From Variovorax sp. OV700 (GTDB lineage Bacteria > Pseudomonadota > Gammaproteobacteria > Burkholderiales > Burkholderiaceae_C): a DNA stretch of 64,000 nt. Location: positions 62,001 to 126,000 of the forward strand of contig NZ_FNDR01000010.1 of assembly GCF_900099805.1 (NCBI RefSeq), read 5' to 3'. Below the pieces are notes generated by a model. It was not told where the DNA came from. It saw only the letters and a program-made list of their open reading frames with translations, and did not search any database. The translations under genes and the position numbers were made by a program. Of this stretch, positions 52,290 to 60,656 are shown one piece after another. Numbering within the stretch: the first letter of the stretch is position 1; every line of letters starts with the position of its first letter.

Positions 52290-53057
52290 CTAGCCCGCGG
52301 CGCCGAAGCGGCCCGTGTAGGTGCGCAGGCCCTGGTGCGCCAGATCGGACTGCGCATCGATGTGGACCTTGCCGCCCAGCGCCTGCCAGCGACGGCAGAA
52401 CGCATAGTCCTCGCTCAGGTAGCGGCCATTGCCGGGCTCGGCCAGCAGGTCGAAGAAGCGGTAGTGCGGCCACGCCTGCGCCGCGGCATCGCGCGACGGC
52501 TCGGGCGTGTAGCGCAGGTCGGGCCGGGCTTCGGCCAGGCGCTCGAACACCGAGCGCGCGATCAGCATGAATCCAGTGGGCGCATCGAGCACCTCGACGA
52601 AACCGTCGTCATCGATTGCGCGCGCGCCGGTCCATGCGTTGGCCGGAAAGCGCGCGTGCCGCGCCTCGAAGTCGGCACGCGTGCTGCCCGCGGGCAACGC
52701 CTCGCGCAGGCCGCCGGCGGGCCAGCCGTCTTCCTTGAGCGGATAGACACCGGCCACCACGTCGCGGCCTGACAGCAACAGCCGCAGCGCGGCATCGGGC
52801 TCAAAGCCGATGTCCGCATCGATCCAGAACAGATGCGTCCAGCGCGTGTCGGCCATGAACTCGGCGACCAGCCGGTTGCGTGCGCGCGGAATCAGGCTGT
52901 CGCCATCGAGGAAGCGAGTCTGCATCGAAAAGCCGTGGGTCCAGGCGAGGTTCACGAGGCCGAGCAGGCTGCGCACGTAGATCGAGGCCAGCGCGCCGCT
53001 GTAGCTCGGCGTGGCGACGAAGGGCCGGATGTCTTTCAGTGCGGCAAGGTCGAGCAT
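52290..53057 (-). CDS. Glycosyltransferase-like protein (GT-A fold)
   Basis: The 255-residue protein has a nucleotide-sugar transferase pattern: RPFVATPSYSGALASIYVRS, RFLDGDSLIPRARNRLVAEF, a DxD motif in LFWIDADIGFEPDAALRLL, DAPTGFMLIARSVFERL and SEDYAFCRRWQALGG. It is soluble and lacks a signal peptide. It ends 3 nt from the end of TpsA on the other strand. Modification of the adjacent exoprotein, as HMW1C does for HMW1, is possible but not shown; it is not a GT41 enzyme. Confidence 0.75.
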   Translation of the reverse strand: MLDLAALKDIRPFVATPSYSGALASIYVRSLLGLVNLAWTHGFSMQTRFLDGDSLIPRARNRLVAEFMADTRWTHLFWIDADIGFEPDAALRLLLSGRDVVAGVYPLKEDGWPAGGLREALPAGSTRADFEARHARFPANAWTGARAIDDDGFVEVLDAPTGFMLIARSVFERLAEARPDLRYTPEPSRDAAAQAWPHYRFFDLLAEPGNGRYLSEDYAFCRRWQALGGKVHIDAQSDLAHQGLRTYTGRFGAAG

Positions 53058-53086
53058 CGGCGGTGATGATCCGGTAGGTGCGGCAT

Positions 53087-55078
53087 TCAGGCCGGTGCGG
53101 CCGCATGCCGCCGCGTGGTGAGCAGTGCGCGCAGCTTGGCCGGTGCGACCGGCTTCGTCAACAGCGTCACGCCGCCATGGCGCAGGCGCTGCAGCACCTC
53201 GGGGCCGGTGGCGCCGGAGACGAGCACCGCGAGCGCATCCGGCTGCAGCCGCTTGGCGGCGGTGATCACGTCCATGCCGTCGTCGTCGCCGGCCAGTTGC
53301 AAGTCGCACAGCACGGCATCGAAATGCAGGTCGCCCGTGCCCAGCCGCGCGATGGCCTCGGCGCCCGTGGACACGCACTCGACCTCGCAGCCCCATTGCT
53401 CCAGCAGGGCACGGCTGCCATCGAGGATGACCGGGTCATCGTCGATCACCATGCAGTGCAGGCCCGCCAGGGGCGTGAGCGCCACGGGCGCGGGCTCGGG
53501 CGTCGTGGCCTCGTCGGCACGGGCGGCGGGCACGGTGAGCGCAAAGGTGCTGCCCGCTTGCAGGGCCGATCGAACCGTGATGCGGGTGCCAAGCAGCGCG
53601 GCAATGCGCGCGCAGATGGCCAGGCCCAGCCCGAAGCCGCGGCGCCGGTCACGCTCGGTGTTGGCCACCTGGTAGAACTCCTCGAAGATCCGGCCCTGGT
53701 GGATGGGCGCAATGCCCACGCCGTTGTCGCGCACCTCGATGCGGACGTTGTCGCCGTCCTTGCGGCTGCGTCGCGCGGCCACCAGCACGGTGCCGCCCGA
53801 AGGGGCATGGCGCAGCGCATTGGCCACCAGGTTGCCGACGATGCGCTGCAGCAGCGCCGCATCGCTGCGCACCGCAAGGCCGTGGTCGCTCCAGCGCAGC
53901 CGCACGCGGGTTTCCGACGCGGTGGCCGCATGCTGCGCGTCGAGCTGGTCGAACAGCGCGGCCAGCGGCACCTTGGTGATCGTGGGGGTCAGCACCTGGG
54001 CATCAAGGCGCGAGATCTCCAACAGGTCGTCGAGCAGCACGCCCATGAACTCGGTGCTCTCCTGCAGGCGCAGCACGGCGGGGCGCTGCGCGGGGCTGGC
54101 GCCCGGCAGCAGGCCATCGATGAAAAGGCCCATGGCATGCAGCGGCTGGCGCAGATCGTGGCTGGCCGCGGCCAGGAACCGAGCACGCGACAGTGCCGCC
54201 TGCTCGGCCTCCGCCATGCGCTGCAGCGCCACGGCCGTGGCTTCGCGCACGCGCTCCTCGCTGATGCGGCGGTTGCTCTGCAGCCGCTCGGCCAGCCGGT
54301 CGATGTCGCGCGCGAGCACCGCGAGTTCGTGCGAGTCGCCCCTGCCGGCTGCGGGCGGCGCGTGGTGCGAATCGCCCTCGACCACGTCGCAGCGTGCCTC
54401 GAAATGCCCGGCCTCCAGTGCGGCCACCGTGCGCGACACGCGGCGCAGCGGCCGTGCCACGGTGCGCGCCATGTGGCGCACTGAGGCCCAGGCCGCGAGC
54501 AGGGCGACCAGCGCAATGCCGATGCCCGCCATGAGCGAGCGGCTGCGCTCGCGCGCATAGGCGGTCGTGTCGCGAAAGGTCTGCACCAGGCCGATGGGCG
54601 TTTCGCCCGCCGCGGTGGAGCCCGCGGGCGCGAAGGCGCTGGCGCGCGAGGCTTCGCGCAGCGTCACGGGCGAGGTGAACATGCGCAACTGCGCGAGCGA
54701 CGACGCCTTGGGCCCGGCCGTCACGAAGACACCGGCGCTGTTGCTGATCTCGACCCGCATCACCTGCCCGCCGCGCAGCGCGGCGTTGGCCACGTTCTGC
54801 AGCGCCGGCAGGTCGCCTGCATAGAGGCTCAGGTCGGACATGGCCGCCACCTGGCGCGCCACGGCCTGGCCTTCGGCGTCGAAGGCCGCCTCGAGCGTTT
54901 GCAGGCGGCTGTGGGTGAACCAGCCGGTGAGCGCGAGCGCCACCGCGGCGCACGGCACCACGCCGAGCCGGAACAGGTCGCGCTGCAGGTTGCCGCGCAC
55001 CATCAGCTTGGGCGCGGGCTGGGGCGGCGGCGAGGTGATGTCGGCGCGCGTGCCTTCGGGCGGCAGCTTGTCGCTCAT
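53087..55078 (-). CDS. Hybrid sensor histidine kinase with receiver domain
   Basis: The 663-residue protein has two membrane helices (about residues 42-60 and 190-210) around a periplasmic sensor region of about 130 residues, then HAMP, a coiled coil, HisKA (AASHDLRQPLHAMG), HATPase (VGNLVANALRHA, VRDNGVGIA, GFGLGLAICARIA) and a receiver with IDDDP, LCDLQLAG and TKPVAP. It begins inside the stop of the ABC-type binding protein gene, so both are made together and the binding protein is probably its periplasmic co-sensor. No DNA-binding response regulator is adjacent. Confidence 0.94.
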   Translation of the reverse strand: MSDKLPPEGTRADITSPPPQPAPKLMVRGNLQRDLFRLGVVPCAAVALALTGWFTHSRLQTLEAAFDAEGQAVARQVAAMSDLSLYAGDLPALQNVANAALRGGQVMRVEISNSAGVFVTAGPKASSLAQLRMFTSPVTLREASRASAFAPAGSTAAGETPIGLVQTFRDTTAYARERSRSLMAGIGIALVALLAAWASVRHMARTVARPLRRVSRTVAALEAGHFEARCDVVEGDSHHAPPAAGRGDSHELAVLARDIDRLAERLQSNRRISEERVREATAVALQRMAEAEQAALSRARFLAAASHDLRQPLHAMGLFIDGLLPGASPAQRPAVLRLQESTEFMGVLLDDLLEISRLDAQVLTPTITKVPLAALFDQLDAQHAATASETRVRLRWSDHGLAVRSDAALLQRIVGNLVANALRHAPSGGTVLVAARRSRKDGDNVRIEVRDNGVGIAPIHQGRIFEEFYQVANTERDRRRGFGLGLAICARIAALLGTRITVRSALQAGSTFALTVPAARADEATTPEPAPVALTPLAGLHCMVIDDDPVILDGSRALLEQWGCEVECVSTGAEAIARLGTGDLHFDAVLCDLQLAGDDDGMDVITAAKRLQPDALAVLVSGATGPEVLQRLRHGGVTLLTKPVAPAKLRALLTTRRHAAAPA

Positions 55079-56133
55079 CGCGTGACGGTGAGCCGCTCGG
55101 CCAGTTCCCGCTCCTCCGGCAAGCGCAGTCCGAGTCCGCGCGCCACGGTGGTGTTGATGCGCACGGCGGCGGGCGTGGCCGACTCCACCAGCGGACTTGC
55201 GCCGCCGCCGCTGCTGCTTGCGAGCTTCTGCCCGAGCAGCCGGGCCTGCTGCGCCAGCTGCGCGGGCGTCGACACCGCCGCGGCAAGCCCGCCCGAGCGC
55301 ACCAGCCCTTCGCTGGCGCCGAACACCGGCAGGCCCGCCTCCGCGCCCGCGCGCAGCACCGAGAGCGTGGCGGCCTGGCTGTCGCCGATCAGGTCGGGCA
55401 GCACCATCAGCGCATCGCTGCGTGGCACCACCGCACGCAGCGATGCGGCCAGCGACCTGGCGTCGGGTGCGTATTCGACCTGCACGTCCCACGGCGGGCT
55501 GCCGCCCTGCGCGGCGCGCTGCAGCTCGCGCACCAGCGGCTCCGATTCGGGCGTGGCGACCACGCCGATGCGCTGCTTCTGCGGCAGCACCGCGCCCACC
55601 AACGCGAGCTGGTCGGCCATGGCCGGGTCGCGCAGCAGCACGCCCACGCGCCGGTCGCCACGTCGCAGCGCGGGGCTGGTGGCGCGCAGGTTCTCGTAGT
55701 CGAGCCGGCTCAGCATGGCAAGCACCAGCGGCTGCTGGCCCGGCCGTTCGAGCGCGGCGCGCGCGGCCGGCATGCCGACCGCCATCGTGAGGTTGGCGTC
55801 CGACGCCAGAGCGCGCAGGCTGCGCGTGCGCACCCCGGCGTTGACACTGGCGCTGCGCTCGGGTTCGGTGCTGGCCGTCTCCGTGGCTTGCGGCGTGTCC
55901 CCGCCGCCCGGCGAAAGCCGCACCAGGTCGAAGCGGGACCCGGCCTCCTGGCCCGCGCGAAGATACTGAACGAACTCCGAGTGCGCCGCGACCTCGTCGC
56001 CCATCAGTACCGTGAGAGCGGCAGCCGGGGCGTGGGCGCCGAGCAGCGCCAGGCCCATGGCCAGCGCGGCGAGGGCGCCGCAGCGCAGCCGTTTCCGGAA
56101 AAGCGAGATGAATGGGTTCACGGCGACAAACAT
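55075..56133 (-). CDS. ABC-type periplasmic substrate-binding protein (no transporter)
   Basis: The 352-residue protein has a signal peptide (CGALAALAMGLALLGAHAPAAA) and a two-lobed type I binding fold of the ABC_sub_bind kind: LTVLMGDEVAAHSEFVQYL, RRVGVLLRDPAMADQLALVG, RIGVVATPESEPLVREL and LPVFGASEGLVRSGGLAA. No permease or ATPase gene is near; instead it is translationally coupled to the hybrid kinase downstream. It therefore most likely presents a ligand to that kinase. The ATG at 56133 gives a normal signal peptide. Confidence 0.85.
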   Translation of the reverse strand: MFVAVNPFISLFRKRLRCGALAALAMGLALLGAHAPAAALTVLMGDEVAAHSEFVQYLRAGQEAGSRFDLVRLSPGGGDTPQATETASTEPERSASVNAGVRTRSLRALASDANLTMAVGMPAARAALERPGQQPLVLAMLSRLDYENLRATSPALRRGDRRVGVLLRDPAMADQLALVGAVLPQKQRIGVVATPESEPLVRELQRAAQGGSPPWDVQVEYAPDARSLAASLRAVVPRSDALMVLPDLIGDSQAATLSVLRAGAEAGLPVFGASEGLVRSGGLAAAVSTPAQLAQQARLLGQKLASSSGGGASPLVESATPAAVRINTTVARGLGLRLPEERELAERLTVTR

Positions 56134-56193
56134 GGACTGCTTCCGCAGCAAGGGCAGTAGGACCCAATGTACGGAAGCCCCCTGCTTCGCGCG

Positions 56194-56288
56194 ATAAGGC
56201 GGAGGGCTTATGTCGGCACCCGCCACCGCATGCCAGCGTGACGAAGTTCACAATGCGGCAGCTGCTTGGCCTATGTCCGACGGACTAG
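56194..56288 (-). promoter_or_regulatory. Dyads upstream of the binding-protein/kinase operon
   Basis: On the minus strand CTAGTCC-GTC-GGACATAG (56271-56288) is a near-perfect dyad and the clearest copy of the TAGTCC-N8-TAG element also seen at 44445 and 60536. ATAAG-N8-CTTAT (56194-56211) follows, with CCCTCCGCCT at its centre, a 10-mer also present upstream of tssK. Both lie before the start at 56133. Confidence 0.5.
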
Positions 56289-56305
56289 GGCGCCGCGAAC
56301 GGGCC

Positions 56306-58195
56306 TCAGGCGTCGGCGTTCAGCAATGCAGCCGCACGTTGCGCCTGGATCGCCTGGCGCAGCACGCGCGGCGAAACCGGCTTGTAGAGCACCGTGATTC
56401 CGGCGCTCGCCACTTCGCGCAGCCGGTCGGGCTTGGTCTCGCCCGTGACCAGCAGCCGTGCCGTTCCGGGGCCGATGCCGCGCGGATGGCGCTCGAGCGC
56501 GGCGATCACGTCCAGCCCGTTGTCGCCGCCTTGCAGCAGCAGGTCGCTCACCACCACGTCGGGCGGCTGGTCCCATTCATCGGCCAACGCGAGGGCCTCG
56601 GCGCGCGTCTGCGCCGCCATGACCTCGGCGCCCCAGTTGGTCAGGACCACGGTAAGGCCTTCCAGGATCGTGCGCTCGTCGTCGATCACCAGGATGCGCA
56701 GCTGCTCGAGGCTGGCCTCCTCCTCGATGGCGCCGACGGTGGGCGCGGCATCGAGCGCCGGCAGCGCGGCCGGGGCCGAACGCACCAGCACGCGCACGCA
56801 GGTGCCCTTGTGCGGCCGGGAGGTCAGCTCCACGCGGGTGTTGAGCAGGTCGGCCAGCCGCTGCACCGTGGCCAGACCCAGGCCCATGCCGCGCTGCCCG
56901 CGGGCCGCCTGGCGGCCTGTGCCTTCCACCTGGTAGAACTCTTCGAACACCCGCGCCTGGTGCTGCACTGCGATGCCCACGCCGGTGTCGACCACGTCGA
57001 TGCGAACGCCCCGGCCGCGCCGCCGGGCGCCGATCAGCACGCCGCCCTCGATGGTGTGGCGCAGCGAGTTCGACACCAGGTTGTTGAGGATGCGCGAGAG
57101 CATCACGTAGTCGCAGCGTACCCAGAGGTCGGTCTTGCGCGCTACCAGCCGCAACCCCTGCTGCTCGGCCACGGGGCGGAAGTTGCGGCTGATCTCGTCG
57201 AACAGCTGGTCCAGCGGAAAGTCGGCCCACTGCGGCTGCAGCACCCCGGCATCCAGCTGCGAGAGGTTGAGCAGTTCCGAGAACAGCCGGTCGAGCGAAT
57301 CCACGCATTCGCGGATGTGGCCGATGCGCTGCAGGCGCACCGGATCGGTCTCGCCGTTGGCCAGTCCGTCGGAGAACAGCGTGAGCGCGTGCAGCGGCTG
57401 GCGCAGGTCGTGGCTGGCCGCGGCCAGGAGGCGGGTCTTGGCCTGGCTCGCGACTTCGAGCTGCTGGTTCTTGCGCGCCAGTTCGGCGGTGGCCTCGCTG
57501 ATGCGGCTTTGCAGCAGCCGGTGGCTTTCGGCCAGCGCGCGCGCCGCCTGGTTGAAGCCATGCTGCAGATGCCGTACTTCGGAGGTGCCCTCGATGGCCA
57601 CGCTCGCGGCCTCGCCCGCGCCCAGTCGATCGACGGCCTTGCCCAGCGCGCGGATCGGCTCGCTGATACGCCGTGCCGCCCACCAGCCCGCCAGCCCCAC
57701 GCCCACCAGGCTGATGGCCAGCACCAGCACCACGTTGAGCCACACCGAGCGCCGTGCGTGCTGCACGGCGTCCAGGCTCATCTCGACCATCACCTTGCCG
57801 CTTTGCTTGCCCTCTTCGCTCACGATCGGCACCACCACCTGCAGGCCTTCGCCGCGAACCCGGTCGACCGTTTCGGAGTTGGCCACGATCTCACCGTCGT
57901 CCGACCAGATCTGCACCTGCTGCACGTGCGGCTGGTAGGTACCCGATTGGGCCGTGCGCTGCAGGATGCGGCGGTCCATGCGCACCAGCGGGGCCTGCGC
58001 TGCCGTGGCGACCTGCAGCGCCACCGTCTGGGCATTGGCGCGCATCAGCTCGGTCAGGTTGTCCAGGTGCTGGCGCGTCAGAACGGCAATGGCCGCCAGC
58101 GTGGCCGCGGTGGCAGGCACCAGCGCGAGCAGGATCAGCTGCTGCGCGAACGTGAGGCGGGCGAGCCCTCGCAGGACGTGGAAGTTCCAGTTCAT
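56306..58195 (-). CDS. Hybrid sensor histidine kinase with receiver domain
   Basis: The 629-residue protein has two membrane helices (about residues 15-40 and 155-178) around a periplasmic domain of about 115 residues. HAMP, a coiled coil, HisKA (AAASHDLRQPLHALTLF), HATPase (LNNLVSNSLRHT, VDTGVGIA, GMGLGLATVQRLA) and a receiver (VIDDER, VSDLLLQGGDNG, YKPVSP) follow. It is divergent from two PhnD-like binding proteins (161 bp between starts), a typical layout for binding-protein-assisted sensing. It precedes the second binding-protein/kinase pair in the same direction. Confidence 0.94.
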   Translation of the reverse strand: MNWNFHVLRGLARLTFAQQLILLALVPATAATLAAIAVLTRQHLDNLTELMRANAQTVALQVATAAQAPLVRMDRRILQRTAQSGTYQPHVQQVQIWSDDGEIVANSETVDRVRGEGLQVVVPIVSEEGKQSGKVMVEMSLDAVQHARRSVWLNVVLVLAISLVGVGLAGWWAARRISEPIRALGKAVDRLGAGEAASVAIEGTSEVRHLQHGFNQAARALAESHRLLQSRISEATAELARKNQQLEVASQAKTRLLAAASHDLRQPLHALTLFSDGLANGETDPVRLQRIGHIRECVDSLDRLFSELLNLSQLDAGVLQPQWADFPLDQLFDEISRNFRPVAEQQGLRLVARKTDLWVRCDYVMLSRILNNLVSNSLRHTIEGGVLIGARRRGRGVRIDVVDTGVGIAVQHQARVFEEFYQVEGTGRQAARGQRGMGLGLATVQRLADLLNTRVELTSRPHKGTCVRVLVRSAPAALPALDAAPTVGAIEEEASLEQLRILVIDDERTILEGLTVVLTNWGAEVMAAQTRAEALALADEWDQPPDVVVSDLLLQGGDNGLDVIAALERHPRGIGPGTARLLVTGETKPDRLREVASAGITVLYKPVSPRVLRQAIQAQRAAALLNADA

Positions 58196-58356
58196 GGGGG
58201 CATCAGAGGCATGGCTGTCAAGCTTAAGGGGCTGGCCGCGCAAGCGAAATATGGGAAAAACATCACGAAAATAACCCGTACTTGGTATCTAATTGCGTCG
58301 CTTCACCGATGTTAGACCCGCTGGTCCGCAGCGGCCCCATGTCTCCGTGTCAAAAA

Positions 58357-59457
58357 ATGCAGGCCTCCTTACGCAGCGTCCGGAAGGCTTCCGGCGCTCC
58401 TGACGCGTTTCGCGCCTCCCGCCGTTGCGCGCGATTCTGGCGTGCCGCTGCCGTTGTGCGCCGAGGCGCTGGCCTGCTGACGCTGCTCGCCGTGCTGCCC
58501 CTGATGGCGGCGGCCCAACCCGCGCCGCAGCTTGATGCGCCGGTGCGCTTCGGCATCCTGCCGCTCGGCGGCGCCTTCGAGTCGCGCAGCGACTGGGATC
58601 CCCTCCTGGCCGAGCTGAGCCGCGCCATTGCACGGCCCGTAAGCGTGCTGTCGGTCAACTCGTACGAAGCGCTCGAGCAGGCCATTCAGCGCGACGAGGT
58701 CGACATGGCGTTCCTGTCCGGGAAGATGGCGCTGGACGCCGTCACCCAGCGCCGCATGAAGGTCGTGGCGCAGGTGGTGCGGCACGACGGGCTGCCCGGC
58801 TACCGCGCGTTGCTGCTGACCCGCAAGACGCCGCCGTTCAACACCAAGAAGAGCCTGCTCGCAGAGCCGGAACGCTGGCGCCTCGCGCGCGGGGAACGGC
58901 AGTCGGTGTCGGGCTTCATCGTGCCTCAGCTGCAGTTCTTCCTGCCCAATCACATCGCGATGGAGACGCGCTTCCTGAGCGAGATCGTGGGCACCCACCA
59001 GACGACGGCGCTGGCCGTGGCCAACAGCGAAGCCGACGTGGCCACCAACAACACGGCCGATTTCGAGCGCTTCAAGCTGCGCTTTCCGGCCGAGGCCCAG
59101 CGGCTGCAGGTGCTGTGGGAGTCCGAGCTCATTCCGCATGCGCAGATCGTCGTGCGGCGCGAATATTCGCCCGAGCTGCGCAGCCGGGTGCAGACCTTCC
59201 TGGTCGGCTATGGGCGTGCCAAGGGCCCGCGCGGCGACGGCGAGCGCCTGGTGCTCAAGTCGTTGCACGACCTTGCCGGCTTCGTGGCCGCGGACAACAG
59301 CTCGCTACAGCCCGCCGCCAAGCTCGCCTACCAGCTGGCCAGGCAAAACGCCATGACGGCGCAGTGGGTCAACGACGCGGCGCGCCAGGCGCGGCTGCAG
59401 CGCATCGAAACCAGCTACGCGGAGCAGGTCACCGTCTTGCGGGATCTGTCGCCCTGA
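58357..59457 (+). CDS. PhnD-like periplasmic substrate-binding protein, copy 1
   Basis: The roughly 366-residue exported protein has an Arg-rich leader, a hydrophobic signal (GLLTLLAVLPLMAAAQ) and a PhnD-type type II binding fold: VRFGILPLGGAFESRSDWDP, DMAFLSGKMALDAV, ALLLTRKTPPFNTKKSLLAE and TALAVANSEADVATNNTADF. The helical C-terminus is Arg/Gln-rich. No phosphonate transporter genes are near. Starts at 58309 and 58339 are also possible. Its stop shares a base with the next gene's ATG. Confidence 0.82.
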   Translation: MQASLRSVRKASGAPDAFRASRRCARFWRAAAVVRRGAGLLTLLAVLPLMAAAQPAPQLDAPVRFGILPLGGAFESRSDWDPLLAELSRAIARPVSVLSVNSYEALEQAIQRDEVDMAFLSGKMALDAVTQRRMKVVAQVVRHDGLPGYRALLLTRKTPPFNTKKSLLAEPERWRLARGERQSVSGFIVPQLQFFLPNHIAMETRFLSEIVGTHQTTALAVANSEADVATNNTADFERFKLRFPAEAQRLQVLWESELIPHAQIVVRREYSPELRSRVQTFLVGYGRAKGPRGDGERLVLKSLHDLAGFVAADNSSLQPAAKLAYQLARQNAMTAQWVNDAARQARLQRIETSYAEQVTVLRDLSP

Positions 59458-60512
59458 TGTTGCCCATGGCGTTTTCGCGCGTCGTCCGCCTGTTTGCGGT
59501 GGCGCTGGTGCTGGCCGCCGCGGCCACCGCTTCTCTGGCGCAGGGCGGCGCAGTGGGCGGCGCTCACAAGGCGGCGCCGGTCGCGTCGATCCGCTTCGGC
59601 GTGCTGCCGCTGGGCGGCACGGTCGAATCGCGCGCCTTGTGGATGCCGCTGCTGTCCGACTTGAGCCAGGCCATCGGCGTGCCCGTGAGCGCTTATTCGG
59701 TGGCGTCTTATGAAGAGCTCGACCGCGCCATCAAGCGCGACGAGATCGACATGGCTTTTCTGTCGGCCAAGATGGCGCTCGACGCCGTGATGCAGCAGCG
59801 CATGAAGGTGGTGGCCCAGATCGCGCGCCGCCCCGGCATGCCGATGCACCGCGCGGTGCTGCTGACGCGCAAGACCGGCGTGCCCAACACCCTGGAAGCC
59901 GTGCTGGCCGAACCCGAGCGCTGGCGGCTCGCGCGTGGCGACAGCCGCTCGGTGACGGGCTTCCTCATTCCGCAGAGCCAGCTCTTCCTGCCGCGCAACA
60001 TCGAGCTGGAGACGCGTTTCCGTGGCGAGGTGGTCGGCAACCACCAGGCCACCGCGCTCGCCGTGGCCAACGGCGACGCCGACGTGGCCACCAACAACAC
60101 CACCGACTTCGAGCGCTTCAGGGAGCAGTTCCCGGTCGAGGCCGCGCGGCTTCACATCGTCTGGGAGTCCGAGCCGCCGCCCGGTGCGCAGATGGTGGTG
60201 CGGCGCGCCTATCCGCCCGAGTTTCAGGCCCGGCTGCAAGCCTTCCTGGTCGGCTATGGCCAGGGCAAGGGCCCGCGCGGAGACGCCGAGCGCGAGGTGC
60301 TGAAGACGCTGCGCGCGGCCTACGGCTACGCCCCGGCCGACGACAGCGCCCTGCTGCCCGAGGCCATGCTCGAATACCAGCTCGGCAAACAGCGCGCCAT
60401 GGCCGCCGCCTGGGTCAACGAGGCCGCGCGCGAGCAGCGCCTGCGACGCATCGAGCAGGCTTACAAGGAACAGGTCGAGAGATTGCGTGCGGCGGCCGGC
60501 GCCACGCGCTGA
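59457..60512 (+). CDS. PhnD-like periplasmic substrate-binding protein, copy 2
   Basis: The 351-residue protein has a signal peptide (VVRLFAVALVLAAAATASLAQ) and the same fold and motifs as its neighbour: IRFGVLPLGGTVESRALWMP, DMAFLSAKMALDAVMQQRMK, ATALAVANGDADVATNNTTD and FLVGYGQGKGPRGDAER. The pair is a clear tandem duplication with strong similarity along the whole length but changed ligand-lobe residues. Both are divergent from a hybrid kinase and are its likely co-sensors. tssK follows 144 nt later. Confidence 0.85.
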   Translation: MLPMAFSRVVRLFAVALVLAAAATASLAQGGAVGGAHKAAPVASIRFGVLPLGGTVESRALWMPLLSDLSQAIGVPVSAYSVASYEELDRAIKRDEIDMAFLSAKMALDAVMQQRMKVVAQIARRPGMPMHRAVLLTRKTGVPNTLEAVLAEPERWRLARGDSRSVTGFLIPQSQLFLPRNIELETRFRGEVVGNHQATALAVANGDADVATNNTTDFERFREQFPVEAARLHIVWESEPPPGAQMVVRRAYPPEFQARLQAFLVGYGQGKGPRGDAEREVLKTLRAAYGYAPADDSALLPEAMLEYQLGKQRAMAAAWVNEAAREQRLRRIEQAYKEQVERLRAAAGATR

Positions 60513-60535
60513 GCAGGCGCGCGAGGCCTCGCATC

Positions 60536-60588
60536 TAGTCCCTTCGCCGTAGCTCCAAATCCCTCCGCCTAGGCCGTTAGGCGGATTT
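60536..60588 (+). promoter_or_regulatory. Element and hairpin upstream of tssK
   Basis: TAGTCC-CTTCGCCG-TAG (60536-60552) is followed by AAAT-CCCT-CCGCCTA-GGCCGT-TAGGCGG-ATTT (60557-60588), a strong dyad with 7-bp inner and 4-bp outer arms. It could be an operator, a terminator for the binding-protein genes, or both. The first part matches the elements at 44445 and 56271. Confidence 0.5.
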
Positions 60589-60656
60589 GCCGCCGGCCCT
60601 CTGCGCCGGAAACTCCGTGCTTCTTTCGGGCAGCCCTTGCCTTTGACGGAGTGCGG

